Of a DNA stretch of 64,000 nt, positions 17,885 through 26,817 are shown piece by piece. The notes below the pieces were generated by a model. That model was not told where the DNA came from. It worked only from the letters and a program-made list of their open reading frames with translations, and did no database searches. The position numbers were made by a program, and so were the translations under genes. Numbering within the stretch: the stretch's first letter is position 1; the number at the start of each line of letters is the position of its first letter. The DNA is taken from NCBI GenBank assembly GCA_963701385.1, contig CAVOZW010000007.1:62001-126000 (forward strand), read 5' to 3'. The stretch is from B30-G6 sp963701385 (lineage in GTDB: Bacteria > Desulfobacterota > Desulfobacteria > Desulfobacterales > B30-G6).

Positions 17885-18115
17885 CTATTTCAATTCTCTA
17901 ATGAGTTGCTTTAGGCGAAATTCCCTGGCTTCTACCTTGATCATCATCATGCTAAACGATTCGGCCATTTCCGTAAAAAGACTCGGGTATCTGCCGGTCT
18001 TTGATAGCTCCAATAACCTCTCGACATCTTTTCTATCGTAATCTCCAGAAGCAATCTTTTTAAATGAAGAATTCATTATATCCAGAAGATCAAGATAGTA
18101 GCGTTCATATACCAT
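17885..18115 (-). CDS. Small conserved helical protein of unknown function
   Basis: A 76-residue protein starting MVYERYYLDLLDIMNSS and ending KQLIRELK. It is predicted all-helical and amphipathic, resembling the helical linkers of signalling proteins, with MAESFSMMMIKVEAREF in the second half. The ATG at 18115 has AAGGA at a good distance; an in-frame ATG nine codons earlier has none. No catalytic motif. It may be a stand-alone dimerisation or adaptor module, but function is unknown. Confidence 0.55.
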   Translation of the reverse strand: MVYERYYLDLLDIMNSSFKKIASGDYDRKDVERLLELSKTGRYPSLFTEMAESFSMMMIKVEAREFRLKQLIRELK

Positions 18116-18230
18116 GGTTTTTTCCTTGGAAGGCAACATCAAGTTCTTAACTCAACCTTCTTCACCACAAGCTAGAGCGAAAAGGGTGATCCAATGGTGA
18201 TTTGCGCTGTTTGAGCCGCCTAGGGCACCT

Positions 18231-18400
18231 TACATCAGCGCATGTGAATAAAAATCCAATATGAAAACACGGTCATTTGGCAGCCATGCCTGTTTAACCA
18301 TATGGCCGGCGCTGATGTTAGGAGCCCTTAGGGCGAGTTCGCAAAGCACCAGGGGATTATTCATTTCGCGTTTGCCGAATCCCGAAAGTTGAGTTTTTAG
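18231..18400. repeat. Dispersed repeat family D, longest copy
   Basis: Contains ATATGGCCGGCGCTGATGTT, AGGAGCCC, GGCGAGTT, CAGGGGATTAT and CATTTCGCGTTTGCC...AATCCCGAAAGTTGAG. The first part recurs, diverged, at 45909-46016; the last part recurs at 38775-38815 and, weakly, at 1485-1535. An open frame across it on the minus strand (18230-18502) is not convincing as a gene. The surrounding 18116-18434 space holds nothing else recognisable. Confidence 0.6.
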
Positions 18401-18434
18401 GTAAACGATCTGCACGAATGTCCCCTTTAACGGT

Positions 18435-18587
18435 TCAGGGAACGACCCAAAAGATACGGTAGACAGCCAGTCCCAGGAGAATAACACCCAGCAGGAGCAC
18501 AAGCAACAGTTGATCGCTGTTGAACTTTCTCAAACCAACATGGAGCGTTTCAAATTTTGAGAAAATTGAAATGACTTTTCTTTTCAA
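18435..18587 (-). CDS. Possible 50-residue single-pass membrane protein (TTG start)
   Basis: An open frame starting with TTG gives MKRKVISIFSKFETLHVGLR, then a hydrophobic segment LLLVLLLGVILLGLAVYRIF and a short VVP end. It has the typical look of a small single-helix membrane protein: basic amphipathic start, one helix, short tail. It begins 33 bases after the lysC stop on the same strand, so it could be cotranscribed. The start codon is weak and the Shine-Dalgarno poor, so translation is uncertain. Confidence 0.35.
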   Translation of the reverse strand: MKRKVISIFSKFETLHVGLRKFNSDQLLLVLLLGVILLGLAVYRIFWVVP

Positions 18588-18619
18588 TGCCTAGCACCGA
18601 TTTGTTTCTTTAAACCCAA

Positions 18620-19837
18620 CTACTCGGCATCCAACCCGAATGCCGAATGAAGAACCCGTACGGCCAGTTCGGCATACTTTTCTTCCACCACACAGGATAT
18701 CCTGATCTCGGATGTGCTGATCATAGAGATGTTGATGTTCTCTCTTGCCAATGCCGTGAACATGATCGATGCCACGCCGGAGTGATTTTTCATACCGACC
18801 CCGATTACGGACACTTTGGCGATGTTGACGTCCCCGAAAACGTCTTCGGCACCAATTTCTTCGGCAATACGCTTTTCGATCTTCATGGCCCGATCATAAT
18901 CCCCCTTGGGAACGGTAAAGGTCAGGTCGGTCTGCCCGCCTGCCCGGGTATTTTGAATGATCATATCCACCACGATGTCGGCTTCGGTGATGGGTGAGAA
19001 TATTTTTGCCGCGACACCGGGCTGGTCAGGTACCTTTTTAAGGGTAATGCGCGCTTGATTTTTATCATGGGTCACACCTGAGACCACCAGCTGTTCCATA
19101 CCACATTCTTCATTCATCACCATGGTTCCCTCCTCGTCGGAAAAAGATGATCTTACATGAACGGGAATGTTGAATCTTTTGGCAAATCCGACTGAACGAA
19201 TCTGGAGCACTTTTGCTCCCAGACTGGCCATGTTCAGCATTTCATCGTATGAGATCTCCTTGAGTTTTCTTGCTTTGCTACAAACGTTCGGGTCTGCCGT
19301 GTAGATACCGTCGACGTCGGTGTAGATTTCACAGACATCGGCCTTCAGTGATGCCGCGATGGCCACGGCAGAGGTGTCGGATCCGCCCCGCCCGAGCGTC
19401 GTGATGTTCCCTCTAATGTCATGCCCCTGAAAACCTGCGATCACCACAATGGTTCTCTTTTTCAACAAGGCCTTGATGCGATCCCCGCCGATTTCGATGA
19501 TGCGCGCATTACCGAACTCGCAATCTGTCACCACATCTGCTTGGTAGCCCATCAGGGATTCCGCTGGATAGTTCATGGATTTCAGCATCATGGCTAGCAG
19601 TGCCGCTGTTGTCTGTTCCCCGGTGGCCATGAGCACATCCAGTTCCCGTCTGTCCGGGTTTTCGGTAACTTCTTTGGCCATGCTGATCAGCCTGTCCGTG
19701 ACCCCTGCCATAGCGGACAGAATGACCACCACGTTGTCCCCCCGGTCGTAGCTGCAGGTCACTCTTTTGGCCACATTTTGAATTCTTTTCAAGTCAGCGA
19801 CAGACGTGCCGCCGAACTTTTGAACAATAATCCCCAT
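18620..19837 (-). CDS. lysC: Aspartate kinase
   Basis: A 405-residue monofunctional aspartokinase that phosphorylates aspartate at the head of the lysine, threonine, methionine and diaminopimelate pathways. KFGGTSVADL opens the kinase domain, and GRGGSDTSAVAIAASLKAD and the EIYTDVDGIYTADP block follow. Residues from about 265 form two ACT domains, where lysine/threonine feedback is likely exerted. AGGAAC precedes the ATG. The paired ACT arrangement and size match the usual ~400-residue form. Confidence 0.95.
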   Translation of the reverse strand: MGIIVQKFGGTSVADLKRIQNVAKRVTCSYDRGDNVVVILSAMAGVTDRLISMAKEVTENPDRRELDVLMATGEQTTAALLAMMLKSMNYPAESLMGYQADVVTDCEFGNARIIEIGGDRIKALLKKRTIVVIAGFQGHDIRGNITTLGRGGSDTSAVAIAASLKADVCEIYTDVDGIYTADPNVCSKARKLKEISYDEMLNMASLGAKVLQIRSVGFAKRFNIPVHVRSSFSDEEGTMVMNEECGMEQLVVSGVTHDKNQARITLKKVPDQPGVAAKIFSPITEADIVVDMIIQNTRAGGQTDLTFTVPKGDYDRAMKIEKRIAEEIGAEDVFGDVNIAKVSVIGVGMKNHSGVASIMFTALARENINISMISTSEIRISCVVEEKYAELAVRVLHSAFGLDAE

Positions 19838-19891
19838 ATTCTGTTCCTGAATCCTTCATTTTTAAAAATTTGAAACACTCGAGTTAGATTT

Positions 19892-20007
19892 GAAGAACCT
19901 CGCAGCAAGCTACGAGGAATCTTCGACCGTAAGGAATTCTGTCTAATTTAGATTCGCTCGCTAACCCCGCAGCAAGCTACGGGGAATGCGCTCACTGTTG
20001 CGGTTCA
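19892..20007. repeat. Dispersed repeat family C, copy 1 (overlaps the tsaE stop)
   Basis: Holds CGCAGCAAGCTACGAGG, CGACCGTAAGGAATTCTGTC, GCTCGCTAACCCCGCAGCAAG and GAATGCGCTCACTGTTGCGG. Other copies are at 26116-26257, 33766-33877, 35631-35685, 41221-41339, 44452-44508 and 48030-48172. Here the repeat end supplies the last codons and the stop of tsaE. Confidence 0.8.
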
Positions 20008-20471
20008 AGCTCTCTTAGCAGATCCTCGCCCGTCTGTCCACAGCCTGTTAAGCGGATTACCCGTTCGTTATCGCCCGTGATATCGAAGTGTATGACCACA
20101 TCCTGGGCCAGGTTTTCTCCTGAAATTCTTTCCGCCCACTCGATGGCCACGACGCCATCGGCCGTCAAGATATCAAACAGCCCCGTGCTTTCGATATCGA
20201 TGTCATTGGAAAGACGATAGAGGTCTGCATGAAACAATGGAACCCTGCCCGGGTATTCGTTGATCAGTGTGTAGGAGGGGCTGGTAATCATGAACCCTTT
20301 GGGAACGACCAGGCCCCTGGCGAGCCCTTGTACGAATAGCGTCTTTCCACTTCCGAGATCACCCATCAGTGCAATAATCAAACGGCCCGTCGCCGCCTGA
20401 CCGACAGTCTCGCCCAATTTGACGGTATCCTCCGGGGATCTGGATGTCACCTGAAGCTGCATGATTGACAT
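19992..20471 (-). CDS. tsaE: tRNA threonylcarbamoyladenosine biosynthesis ATPase TsaE
   Basis: A 159-residue P-loop protein that works with TsaB and TsaD in making t6A in tRNAs. Walker A is GDLGSGKT, followed by QGLARGL, the SPSYTLINEYPG segment and HADLYRL, then a Walker B-like GVVAIEWAER, all in family order. The ATG at 20471 follows AGGA. The final residues ELEPQQ and the stop lie within dispersed repeat C, so the original C-terminus has probably been replaced. It starts six bases after the end of the NAD(P)HX repair gene, suggesting one operon. Confidence 0.93.
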   Translation of the reverse strand: MSIMQLQVTSRSPEDTVKLGETVGQAATGRLIIALMGDLGSGKTLFVQGLARGLVVPKGFMITSPSYTLINEYPGRVPLFHADLYRLSNDIDIESTGLFDILTADGVVAIEWAERISGENLAQDVVIHFDITGDNERVIRLTGCGQTGEDLLRELEPQQ

Positions 20472-20476
20472 GTTTC

Positions 20477-22034
20477 CTAATTGAAACGCGCTAGCTTTTT
20501 AATCTGACGGGGAAGCTGGTTCATGACATCTGTGGCCAGGTACCCGAAAGGCCCACGATGGATCGCTTGATGGTCTGCGGCGGCCCCGTGAATAAAAACG
20601 CCCAGATGGACCGCATCCTGCGGTGCATATCCCTGAGCTACAAATCCGGCTATGGCACCGGTCAGGACATCTCCCATGCCCCCTGATGGCCATCCCGGGA
20701 TTTCCCGTGAGATTGACATATACCCGACCGTCCGGATGTGCCATGACAGTCCTGGCGCCCTTGAGAACAACATGGACATGGTAGGATGTCGCCAGGTGAC
20801 GCGCCCAGCCGATACGATCTCCCTGAACAGCCGTCGGTGAAATCCCGCACAACCTGCCCATCTCTCCAGGATGAGGCGTCAGAATAACGGGTATGTTCAA
20901 GGAGCGAAGTATTTCGGGGTTTTCTGAGAGAAGGTTGAGGCCATCGGCATCAACGACCACAGGCAAGGCGATTTCCACCAGGAGCCGGAACAGCAGCTGT
21001 TTTGTCTCTTCTGCCGTACCGATACCGGGACCGATGACAAGACAGCTCTTGCGGGTCAACAGCTTCTGGAGCGCATCCATGGCAGACGTGTCCAGCATGT
21101 GGTCGGTGGTCTCCGGCAAGGCATAGGTCATGACTTCCGTGACCTGTGATTCCAACACCGGGTTCAAGCTTTTGGGAACCCCCAAAGTGACGAGGCCGGC
21201 GCCTGTGCGCATGGCAGCCGTCGCCGTCATGGCCGCAGCTCCCGACTTTCCGGGAGACCCGGCAATGGCAAGCAGGTGACCGGTTCTGCCTTTGTGCGTG
21301 TTCGGATCCCTCTTTTGAAGCACATCCCTTAGGTCCTCCTTTTCCAGGATGAATTGACCCGGTCGGATGTGATCTGCAACTTGCCTTGGAATACCGATAT
21401 CGATGACGTCGAGTGCACCCGTGTGTGCCGCACCCGGGTAGACGACATGACCGATCTTGGGAAAACCAAATGTAGCTGTCGCCTGGGCCTCAATACAGAC
21501 ACCGCAGATCTGCCCGTTGTCCGCATTCAGACCCGATGGGATATCCACGGCCAATATTGGCTTTCTCAAGGCGTTCAGAAACAGAATCACTTCCTTGTAA
21601 TGGCCCTTGACATCCGATTTCAGTCCGGTGCCGAATATGCCATCCACCCATACATCATGCCGCCGCATGGCAGCTTTCTGTTTCTTGAAGCTAGCGGTGT
21701 CGGGAATTTCCAGCACCGGTATACCCAAGGAGGCCAGGAGATCAACGTTTTTTTTGGCATCCCCCTGAATCCTGCCTTTCTCACTGAGAAGATAGACCTT
21801 CACCGAGACGCTCTTTTGCGATAGATATCGCGCCATAACAAAGCCGTCTCCGCCGTTGTTTCCTCTTCCGGCGACGACTCCGACGGATTTTTCCGCCAGG
21901 TCCGGAAACACCCGGCACATGAACCTGAAGGCACCCGACCCGGCATTTTCCATAAGCACCCTCCCGGGAATACCTATGTCGCGGATAGCCTCCTGATCCA
22001 TCAATTGCATTTCCTTGGCAGTCACGAGGTACAT
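20477..22034 (-). pseudogene. nnr: Bifunctional NAD(P)HX epimerase/dehydratase (Nnr), frameshifted near the active site
   Basis: The N-terminal ~215 residues are the YjeF/NnrE epimerase domain (AGRGNNGGDGFVMARYL, DIPSGLNADNG); the rest is the ADP/ATP-dependent NnrD dehydratase (GSPGKSGAAAMTATAAMRTG, LTPHPGEMGRL). At about position 20700 the frame is lost after NPGMAI: dropping one A from the minus-strand ATCAGGGGGCATGGG restores GGMGDVLTGAIAGFVAQG, the NnrD catalytic motif, through to the stop at 20477. The product would repair hydrated NAD(P)H. One extra base in a G-rich tract suggests a sequencing error or a recent mutation. The start at 22034 follows AAAGGA. Confidence 0.85.
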
Positions 22035-22151
22035 GGCATGTTCCTTTCTCAAACCGGTTACATCAAAAAATACGAGCCTATAATTAATACGAAGGCATCT
22101 CGAAACGCCGAAAGATGAAACATAAATTTATCTAATCCCTCGGCGTTATGG

Positions 22152-22619
22152 CTAAGCTTGTTTTGGGTTATGGTCTGAAAAGATAGCTCCAATCTGTTTC
22201 AGAAGTTCATTCGTTTTGGCTTCCATCCGCCGGGCTTCCGTTTCAGACACTTCATGGTCATACCCAAACAGGTGCAGAATACCATGAACCATCAGCTCTC
22301 CTAAACGATCATTCATGGACACGCCGGTCGCCAGGCTCTCTTTCTCAGCCGTTTCCAGGGAAATGACAACATCGCCCAGTAAATCCGGATTGATTTCGGC
22401 AAACGCCCCCTCTCGCATGGGAAATGCGATGACATTGGTAGGTCCTTCGCGTTGAAGATAGTTCTTGTTCAGAACAGCGATTTGTGGATCATCAAGAAGT
22501 AAGATGGAAAGTTCGCCCTCAGGGCTGTCCAAGGCGTCTAAGATGGCCTGGGCCTTTTCTTTCAGATTTTTCAGCGCTATCAGGTATTGGTTTTGTCTGT
22601 TTTCTATCAGTATTCCCAT
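22152..22619 (-). CDS. ybeY: Endoribonuclease YbeY (16S rRNA maturation)
   Basis: A 155-residue metallo-RNase. The zinc-binding motif is HGILHLFGYDHE, preceded by the LNKNYLQREGPTNVIAFP block that is typical of YbeY. It matures 16S rRNA 3' ends and takes part in ribosome quality control. The start at 22619 gives the expected MGILIENRQ N-terminus and has a purine-rich ribosome binding site, but this means it overlaps the end of the upstream 7TM-HD gene by 101 bases, in another frame. Order phoH-7TM-HD-ybeY is a conserved bacterial cluster. Confidence 0.94.
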   Translation of the reverse strand: MGILIENRQNQYLIALKNLKEKAQAILDALDSPEGELSILLLDDPQIAVLNKNYLQREGPTNVIAFPMREGAFAEINPDLLGDVVISLETAEKESLATGVSMNDRLGELMVHGILHLFGYDHEVSETEARRMEAKTNELLKQIGAIFSDHNPKQA

Positions 22620-24960
22620 TTTTTCCGTTCCTTGCGGTCAAAAGGGCGGTATCGGGATATTCGATTCGATGGTGATGAATCCCGGTTAGAATTTTTGTAA
22701 AACTGCGCGCAATGTTGTGCAGGTCCTTCAGGGTCAGCTCGCAATTGTCCAGTTGACCATCAGAAAAAATTTTATTGATCAGTTCCTGGACCAGCCGTTG
22801 GATTCGTGACGGTGTCGGATTTTCCAGGGTTCGGGATGCCGCTTCCAGGACATCGGCCAGCATAACCAATCCGGCTTCCCGAGTCTGGGGTCTGGGTCCT
22901 GGGTATTTGAAATCTTCAATTTTAACGGCATGTTCTCCCTTCTGTTTTTTTGCCTTTTCATAAAAATATCCAATCAGGCTGGTGCCATGATGCTGCGCTA
23001 TGGTATCGATGATCGCCTGGCCCAGCTTGAATTCCCGACCCATCTCCATGCCATCCTTGACATGACCGATCAGGATCAGGCTTGACATGGATGGTGCAAG
23101 CTTGTCATGCCGGTTGATGCCGCCTTCTTGATTTTCGACGAAATAGAGCGGTTTTTTGATCTTGCCGATATCATGATAATATCCACAAACCTTTGCCAAC
23201 AATGGATTTGCCCCAATTTCAGATGCAGCCGCCTCTACCATTGTTCCCACCACCATCGAGTGGTGGTAGGTTCCCGGCACTTCAATCATGAGCCGTTTTA
23301 GAATGGGCCGATCAAGATTGGCCAACTCCAGCAGCGTAATATCCGTGGTATATCCAAACGTCAGTTCGATTAATGGTGAAAGGCCCGAGGTAACGATACC
23401 GGTACCGATACCGCCGGCAAAGGCAAACAGGGTTCCCCACAGAATGCGCATCCCGGACAGGTTTCCAGAATAGCTCTCTGCTGCGACGACAAGCAGTATG
23501 TTCAACAAACCCAGCTTCAAACCAGCCTTGATAAACACCTTTCGTTCCCGGCAGTTCTGGATCCAATAGGCCGCCATCGTGCCGTTCAAAAAAAGATAAA
23601 TCAGGAGTTCAAAACGAATATGATAAACGACCGCTGTGCAGATGGCCAGGAGAACTGCAAATGGAATAGCGATCTCCAGACCGAAAAAAAGACAGATCGT
23701 CATGGCTCCGGCACCGATCGGAATTCCGTAAAACAAGGTTGTCTTGCTAATGGACAGCAGAGATCCCGCTACCAATGATTCAGAAAAAATTGATGTAACT
23801 TTGGCGATCCCCATAAAAAAAACAAAAATGCACATGATGCAGAGAAGGTTCCGGTTTTCGCTGCCCGGCAGTTTCTTCAACTGCGACAGATAAAGAAAAT
23901 AGGTAACAACAAGCAGGCAGATGATCAACATGGCCGCACCCAGGCTCTTAGTAAAAATACCCTCGTCCTTGAACTGAGACGCCAGCGATTTCAGTTTGAG
24001 AAGCTGTAAGGCCGTGACTATTTCGCCCTCACGCAGCAGCATCTCCCCGGTCTTGATCTTGTGAAAAATCGGCTTTATCTCTGAAGCGGCGCGCTTTTTT
24101 CGATCTTCTGTCTCGCTTTTGTTTAGGGTGATATTGGGATGTATCAAGTTCTGAACCACATCTACGATCAAATTCCTGAGATTATAATTCAGATCCTTGA
24201 GAAGCGGCTGCCCGATGACCCGCACCATCACCTTGGATTGATCCAGACCGTAAAACTGACGCAAGTTGTTGACGGTCGTTTCGGTCCTCTCTTGGACCCG
24301 CCTGAGGGTAATCCCTTTTTCCGCTTCTCTCAGAAAAATGTCTTTGTTGGCCACAACCCCGTTGTCAAGAACTTCCGACAAAATTTTATTGATATATAGG
24401 GCGATGTCATTCGCAAAGCCCTCGTTTTCGAGTATCGTGAAAGCACCTGTATTCAAGGTGATGCCAAGTTTTTTCTCGAATTCGGGTTTTTTGTCTAGCA
24501 ATTCTTTTCTTAGCAGTTCTGATCGTCCTGTCTCGATCCAAAGTGCTTCCGCTTGCGCTAGAGATTGCGACGGTCCAGGAGGGTTCTTTGAATCAGAAAC
24601 CTCTGCAACTGCCGACAGGCTTTGCTTTATCTTCTTCTGCATGATCTCGAAAGCATCGTTCACATTTTGGGTCAATTCCTCAGCAAGGGTTGTGTCGTGA
24701 TCGTATACAGTGCGCACCGCTTCCACGGCCGTCTGTACATTGCGTTCCGTTGCAGCCCTGTCTTCAAATAAAAAGTCCTTGGGTGCCTTGACATCCGTGT
24801 CCACAACATCGCCCAGCAGGTAGACATGCTGCTTAACGATCAGGCTTGGGTAGAGACTAACTATAACGCTGAGGGTCATCACTCCCAGCAACACCCATTT
24901 GAAATAATCATTCAGACGGTGATATTTTTGCAGGTTCATTTTCCGTTTTTCTTGCTTCAT
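22519..24960 (-). CDS. 7TM-HD family cyclic-dinucleotide phosphodiesterase (PgpH-like)
   Basis: An 813-residue inner-membrane protein: one N-terminal helix, a large extracytoplasmic 7TMR-HDED domain (to about residue 345), seven transmembrane helices, and a cytoplasmic HD domain with HHSMVVGTMVEAA, CGYYHDIGKIKKP and HHG in IAQHHGTSL. In Listeria the homologue PgpH hydrolyses c-di-AMP, and a diadenylate cyclase lies about 12 kb away here. The ATG overlaps the phoH stop by four bases (ATGA), so the genes are coupled. The last ~40 residues are low-complexity and polar and overlap ybeY. Confidence 0.9.
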   Translation of the reverse strand: MKQEKRKMNLQKYHRLNDYFKWVLLGVMTLSVIVSLYPSLIVKQHVYLLGDVVDTDVKAPKDFLFEDRAATERNVQTAVEAVRTVYDHDTTLAEELTQNVNDAFEIMQKKIKQSLSAVAEVSDSKNPPGPSQSLAQAEALWIETGRSELLRKELLDKKPEFEKKLGITLNTGAFTILENEGFANDIALYINKILSEVLDNGVVANKDIFLREAEKGITLRRVQERTETTVNNLRQFYGLDQSKVMVRVIGQPLLKDLNYNLRNLIVDVVQNLIHPNITLNKSETEDRKKRAASEIKPIFHKIKTGEMLLREGEIVTALQLLKLKSLASQFKDEGIFTKSLGAAMLIICLLVVTYFLYLSQLKKLPGSENRNLLCIMCIFVFFMGIAKVTSIFSESLVAGSLLSISKTTLFYGIPIGAGAMTICLFFGLEIAIPFAVLLAICTAVVYHIRFELLIYLFLNGTMAAYWIQNCRERKVFIKAGLKLGLLNILLVVAAESYSGNLSGMRILWGTLFAFAGGIGTGIVTSGLSPLIELTFGYTTDITLLELANLDRPILKRLMIEVPGTYHHSMVVGTMVEAAASEIGANPLLAKVCGYYHDIGKIKKPLYFVENQEGGINRHDKLAPSMSSLILIGHVKDGMEMGREFKLGQAIIDTIAQHHGTSLIGYFYEKAKKQKGEHAVKIEDFKYPGPRPQTREAGLVMLADVLEAASRTLENPTPSRIQRLVQELINKIFSDGQLDNCELTLKDLHNIARSFTKILTGIHHHRIEYPDTALLTARNGKNGNTDRKQTKPIPDSAEKSERKGPGHLRRLGQP

Positions 24961-25943
24961 GCAATCCTTTGCTTTTCTTTTTCCAGATCTTCATACGCCC
25001 TGATAATATCCTGAACAAGCTTATGCCGGACCACATCCCTTTTGCTGAAAAATGCAAATCGAATCCCCTCAATATTGGCCAGAATGTTTTTGGTCTCGAT
25101 CAACCCGGATGGTTTGTTTGACGGAAGGTCGATCTGTGTAATGTCACCGGTGATAACGGCTTTGGAGCTGAACCCAATACGCGTTAAAAACATTTTCATC
25201 TGTTCCGACGTCGTGTTCTGGGCCTCGTCCAGAATAACGAACGAATCGTTTAATGTTCGCCCTCTCATGAAAGCAATGGGCGCGACTTCGATGATGCCTT
25301 TTTGCAAAAGACTTGAAACCTTTTCGAAACGCATCATATCATGCAGCGCGTCATACAGAGGTCTTAAATAGGGGTCCACCTTTTCCGACAAATCTCCTGG
25401 AAGAAAACCAAGCGCCTCGCCTGCTTCGACGGCCGGTCGCGTCAGAATGATCCGGTTGACAATTCCCTTGGATAAAGCGGAAACCGCCATGGCCATGGCC
25501 AGATATGTTTTTCCGGTTCCTGCAGGGCCGATACCGAAAACAATATCATTGTTCCGAATGGCATCGATATATTCCTTTTGCGCCCGACTTTTCGGTGTAA
25601 TGGCACGTTTTTTGGAAGTCACATAAATCGTATCCAGAAAGATGGACTTTAGGTCGGCCTTGTCATCTTCCGTCAACACCCGAATGGCATAGTCCACATC
25701 GTTCTCATAAATCGGATAGCCTTCCTTCAGCAGCTGATATAACTGATCCAGAATCTTCTTGCCCAGACTTGAAACGATGGGATCCCCCTGGATATGAACG
25801 GTGTTGCCCCTTGCATGAATCTTGACATCCAAGGCGTCGGCAATCTTTTTTAAATTGTCGTTATGCTCACCAAAAAGATGCCTGGCCAACTCCACGTCCG
25901 GATAGCTTGCCCTGTCCTGATAATTGTCATCGTTTTTTTGCAT
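24957..25943 (-). CDS. phoH: PhoH-family ATPase
   Basis: A 328-residue cytoplasmic ATPase. The N-terminal ~100 residues form a KH-like nucleic-acid-binding region, followed by the PhoH core with Walker A GIGPAGTGKTYLA, the LTRPAVEAGEALGFLPGDL block and Walker B FVILDEAQNTT. PhoH proteins act in RNA metabolism, often with YbeY, encoded just downstream here. I use ATG 25943 (MQKNDDNYQ) with AGGATAAGG upstream; the open frame runs on to 26237 but that part translates dispersed repeat C. Confidence 0.93.
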   Translation of the reverse strand: MQKNDDNYQDRASYPDVELARHLFGEHNDNLKKIADALDVKIHARGNTVHIQGDPIVSSLGKKILDQLYQLLKEGYPIYENDVDYAIRVLTEDDKADLKSIFLDTIYVTSKKRAITPKSRAQKEYIDAIRNNDIVFGIGPAGTGKTYLAMAMAVSALSKGIVNRIILTRPAVEAGEALGFLPGDLSEKVDPYLRPLYDALHDMMRFEKVSSLLQKGIIEVAPIAFMRGRTLNDSFVILDEAQNTTSEQMKMFLTRIGFSSKAVITGDITQIDLPSNKPSGLIETKNILANIEGIRFAFFSKRDVVRHKLVQDIIRAYEDLEKEKQRIA

Positions 25944-26115
25944 GAACGACCTTATCCTGTTTGCACCTAAAAACGTGCAGCGGTTTTTCGAATCATAGAA
26001 GGATTCTTTAACATACCCGTTCAGACCAATGCAAATCACAAATTTACCTGGCAGCCAAAATGAGAAATACCTTGACGAAAGGAACTCACCTTTGTTATTT
26101 TGTTTCTTTGATAAT

Positions 26116-26257
26116 TGAGCCGAAACCGTGAGCGCATTCAGCGTGGTATTTCGCGCGGAATGCGAACGCATCTGAATTAGGCAGAATTCCTTACGGTCGA
26201 TGCGAAGCACTGCCGCACGGCAGAACATTCCCCACAACTTGCTACGCGGTGCTTCGA
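26116..26257. repeat. Dispersed repeat family C, copy 2 (in the phoH-cvpA divergent space)
   Basis: Diverged copy containing CATCTGAATTAGGCAGAATT, CCTTACGGTCGATGCGAAGC and ACTGCCGCACGGCAGAACAT. It fills much of the 349-base space 25944-26292 between divergent phoH and cvpA. I see no other feature there apart from presumed promoters for the two operons. Confidence 0.75.
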
Positions 26258-26292
26258 TCCCTGCTGTTTACACGAAAATAGCTTCGTGCCAT

Positions 26293-26817
26293 ATGAATTC
26301 ATTCGACATTCTTGTAACCATCATTGTTGGGTTTTGCCTGATCAGAGGAATCTTTCGGGGTCTTGTGAAGGAATTATCCTCGATTCTCGGTGTGATGACA
26401 GGCTATTATGTCGCCAACTCTTTTTATCCCCAAGTGGCTAAATTTTTATCACGCTGGATTTCCGTGGTCGACTATAGCAGACTGATTGGCTTTCTGGCCG
26501 TATTTATCGGCGTATTCTTGCTCATCAGCATTCTCGGTGTCATTATTAAATACCTCATGAGTATCGCCTTTCTGGGCTGGGCCGATCGAATCAGCGGCGG
26601 CGTTTTTGGCTTAATCAAGGGCTTGCTCATCGCGTCTATCCTGGTTGTCGTTTTCACCACCTTTCTTCCGAAAAACACATCGATGATCAAAGATTCCGTT
26701 GTGGCGCCTTACCTGTCCCATGTATCAACGCAACTGGCCAAGATTGTGAACAAAGACATGAAACTCGAATTTGCCGAAAAAATTGAAAGCTTAAAAAAGG
26801 CTTGGAAGATACACTGA
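26293..26817 (+). CDS. cvpA: CvpA family membrane protein
   Basis: A 174-residue inner-membrane protein with four hydrophobic helices and the CvpA-family N-terminus MNSFDILVTIIVGFCLIRG followed by IFRGLVKELSSILG. The C-terminal ~40 residues are cytoplasmic and basic. CvpA is needed for colicin V export in E. coli and for envelope stress tolerance elsewhere; its molecular role is unclear. I chose ATG 26293, which starts at the first conserved helix; upstream in-frame sequence belongs to repeat C. It overlaps mazG by 16 bases. Confidence 0.85.
   Translation: MNSFDILVTIIVGFCLIRGIFRGLVKELSSILGVMTGYYVANSFYPQVAKFLSRWISVVDYSRLIGFLAVFIGVFLLISILGVIIKYLMSIAFLGWADRISGGVFGLIKGLLIASILVVVFTTFLPKNTSMIKDSVVAPYLSHVSTQLAKIVNKDMKLEFAEKIESLKKAWKIH

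Noticed and set aside
18230..18502. A 90-codon frame on the minus strand
   Set aside because: It crosses repeat family D and the codons do not resemble protein; I prefer the repeat and the TTG-start small frame upstream of it.
25944..26237. N-terminal extension of PhoH
   Set aside because: The frame is open but translates dispersed repeat C; the internal ATG with a ribosome binding site at 25943 gives a normal-length PhoH.
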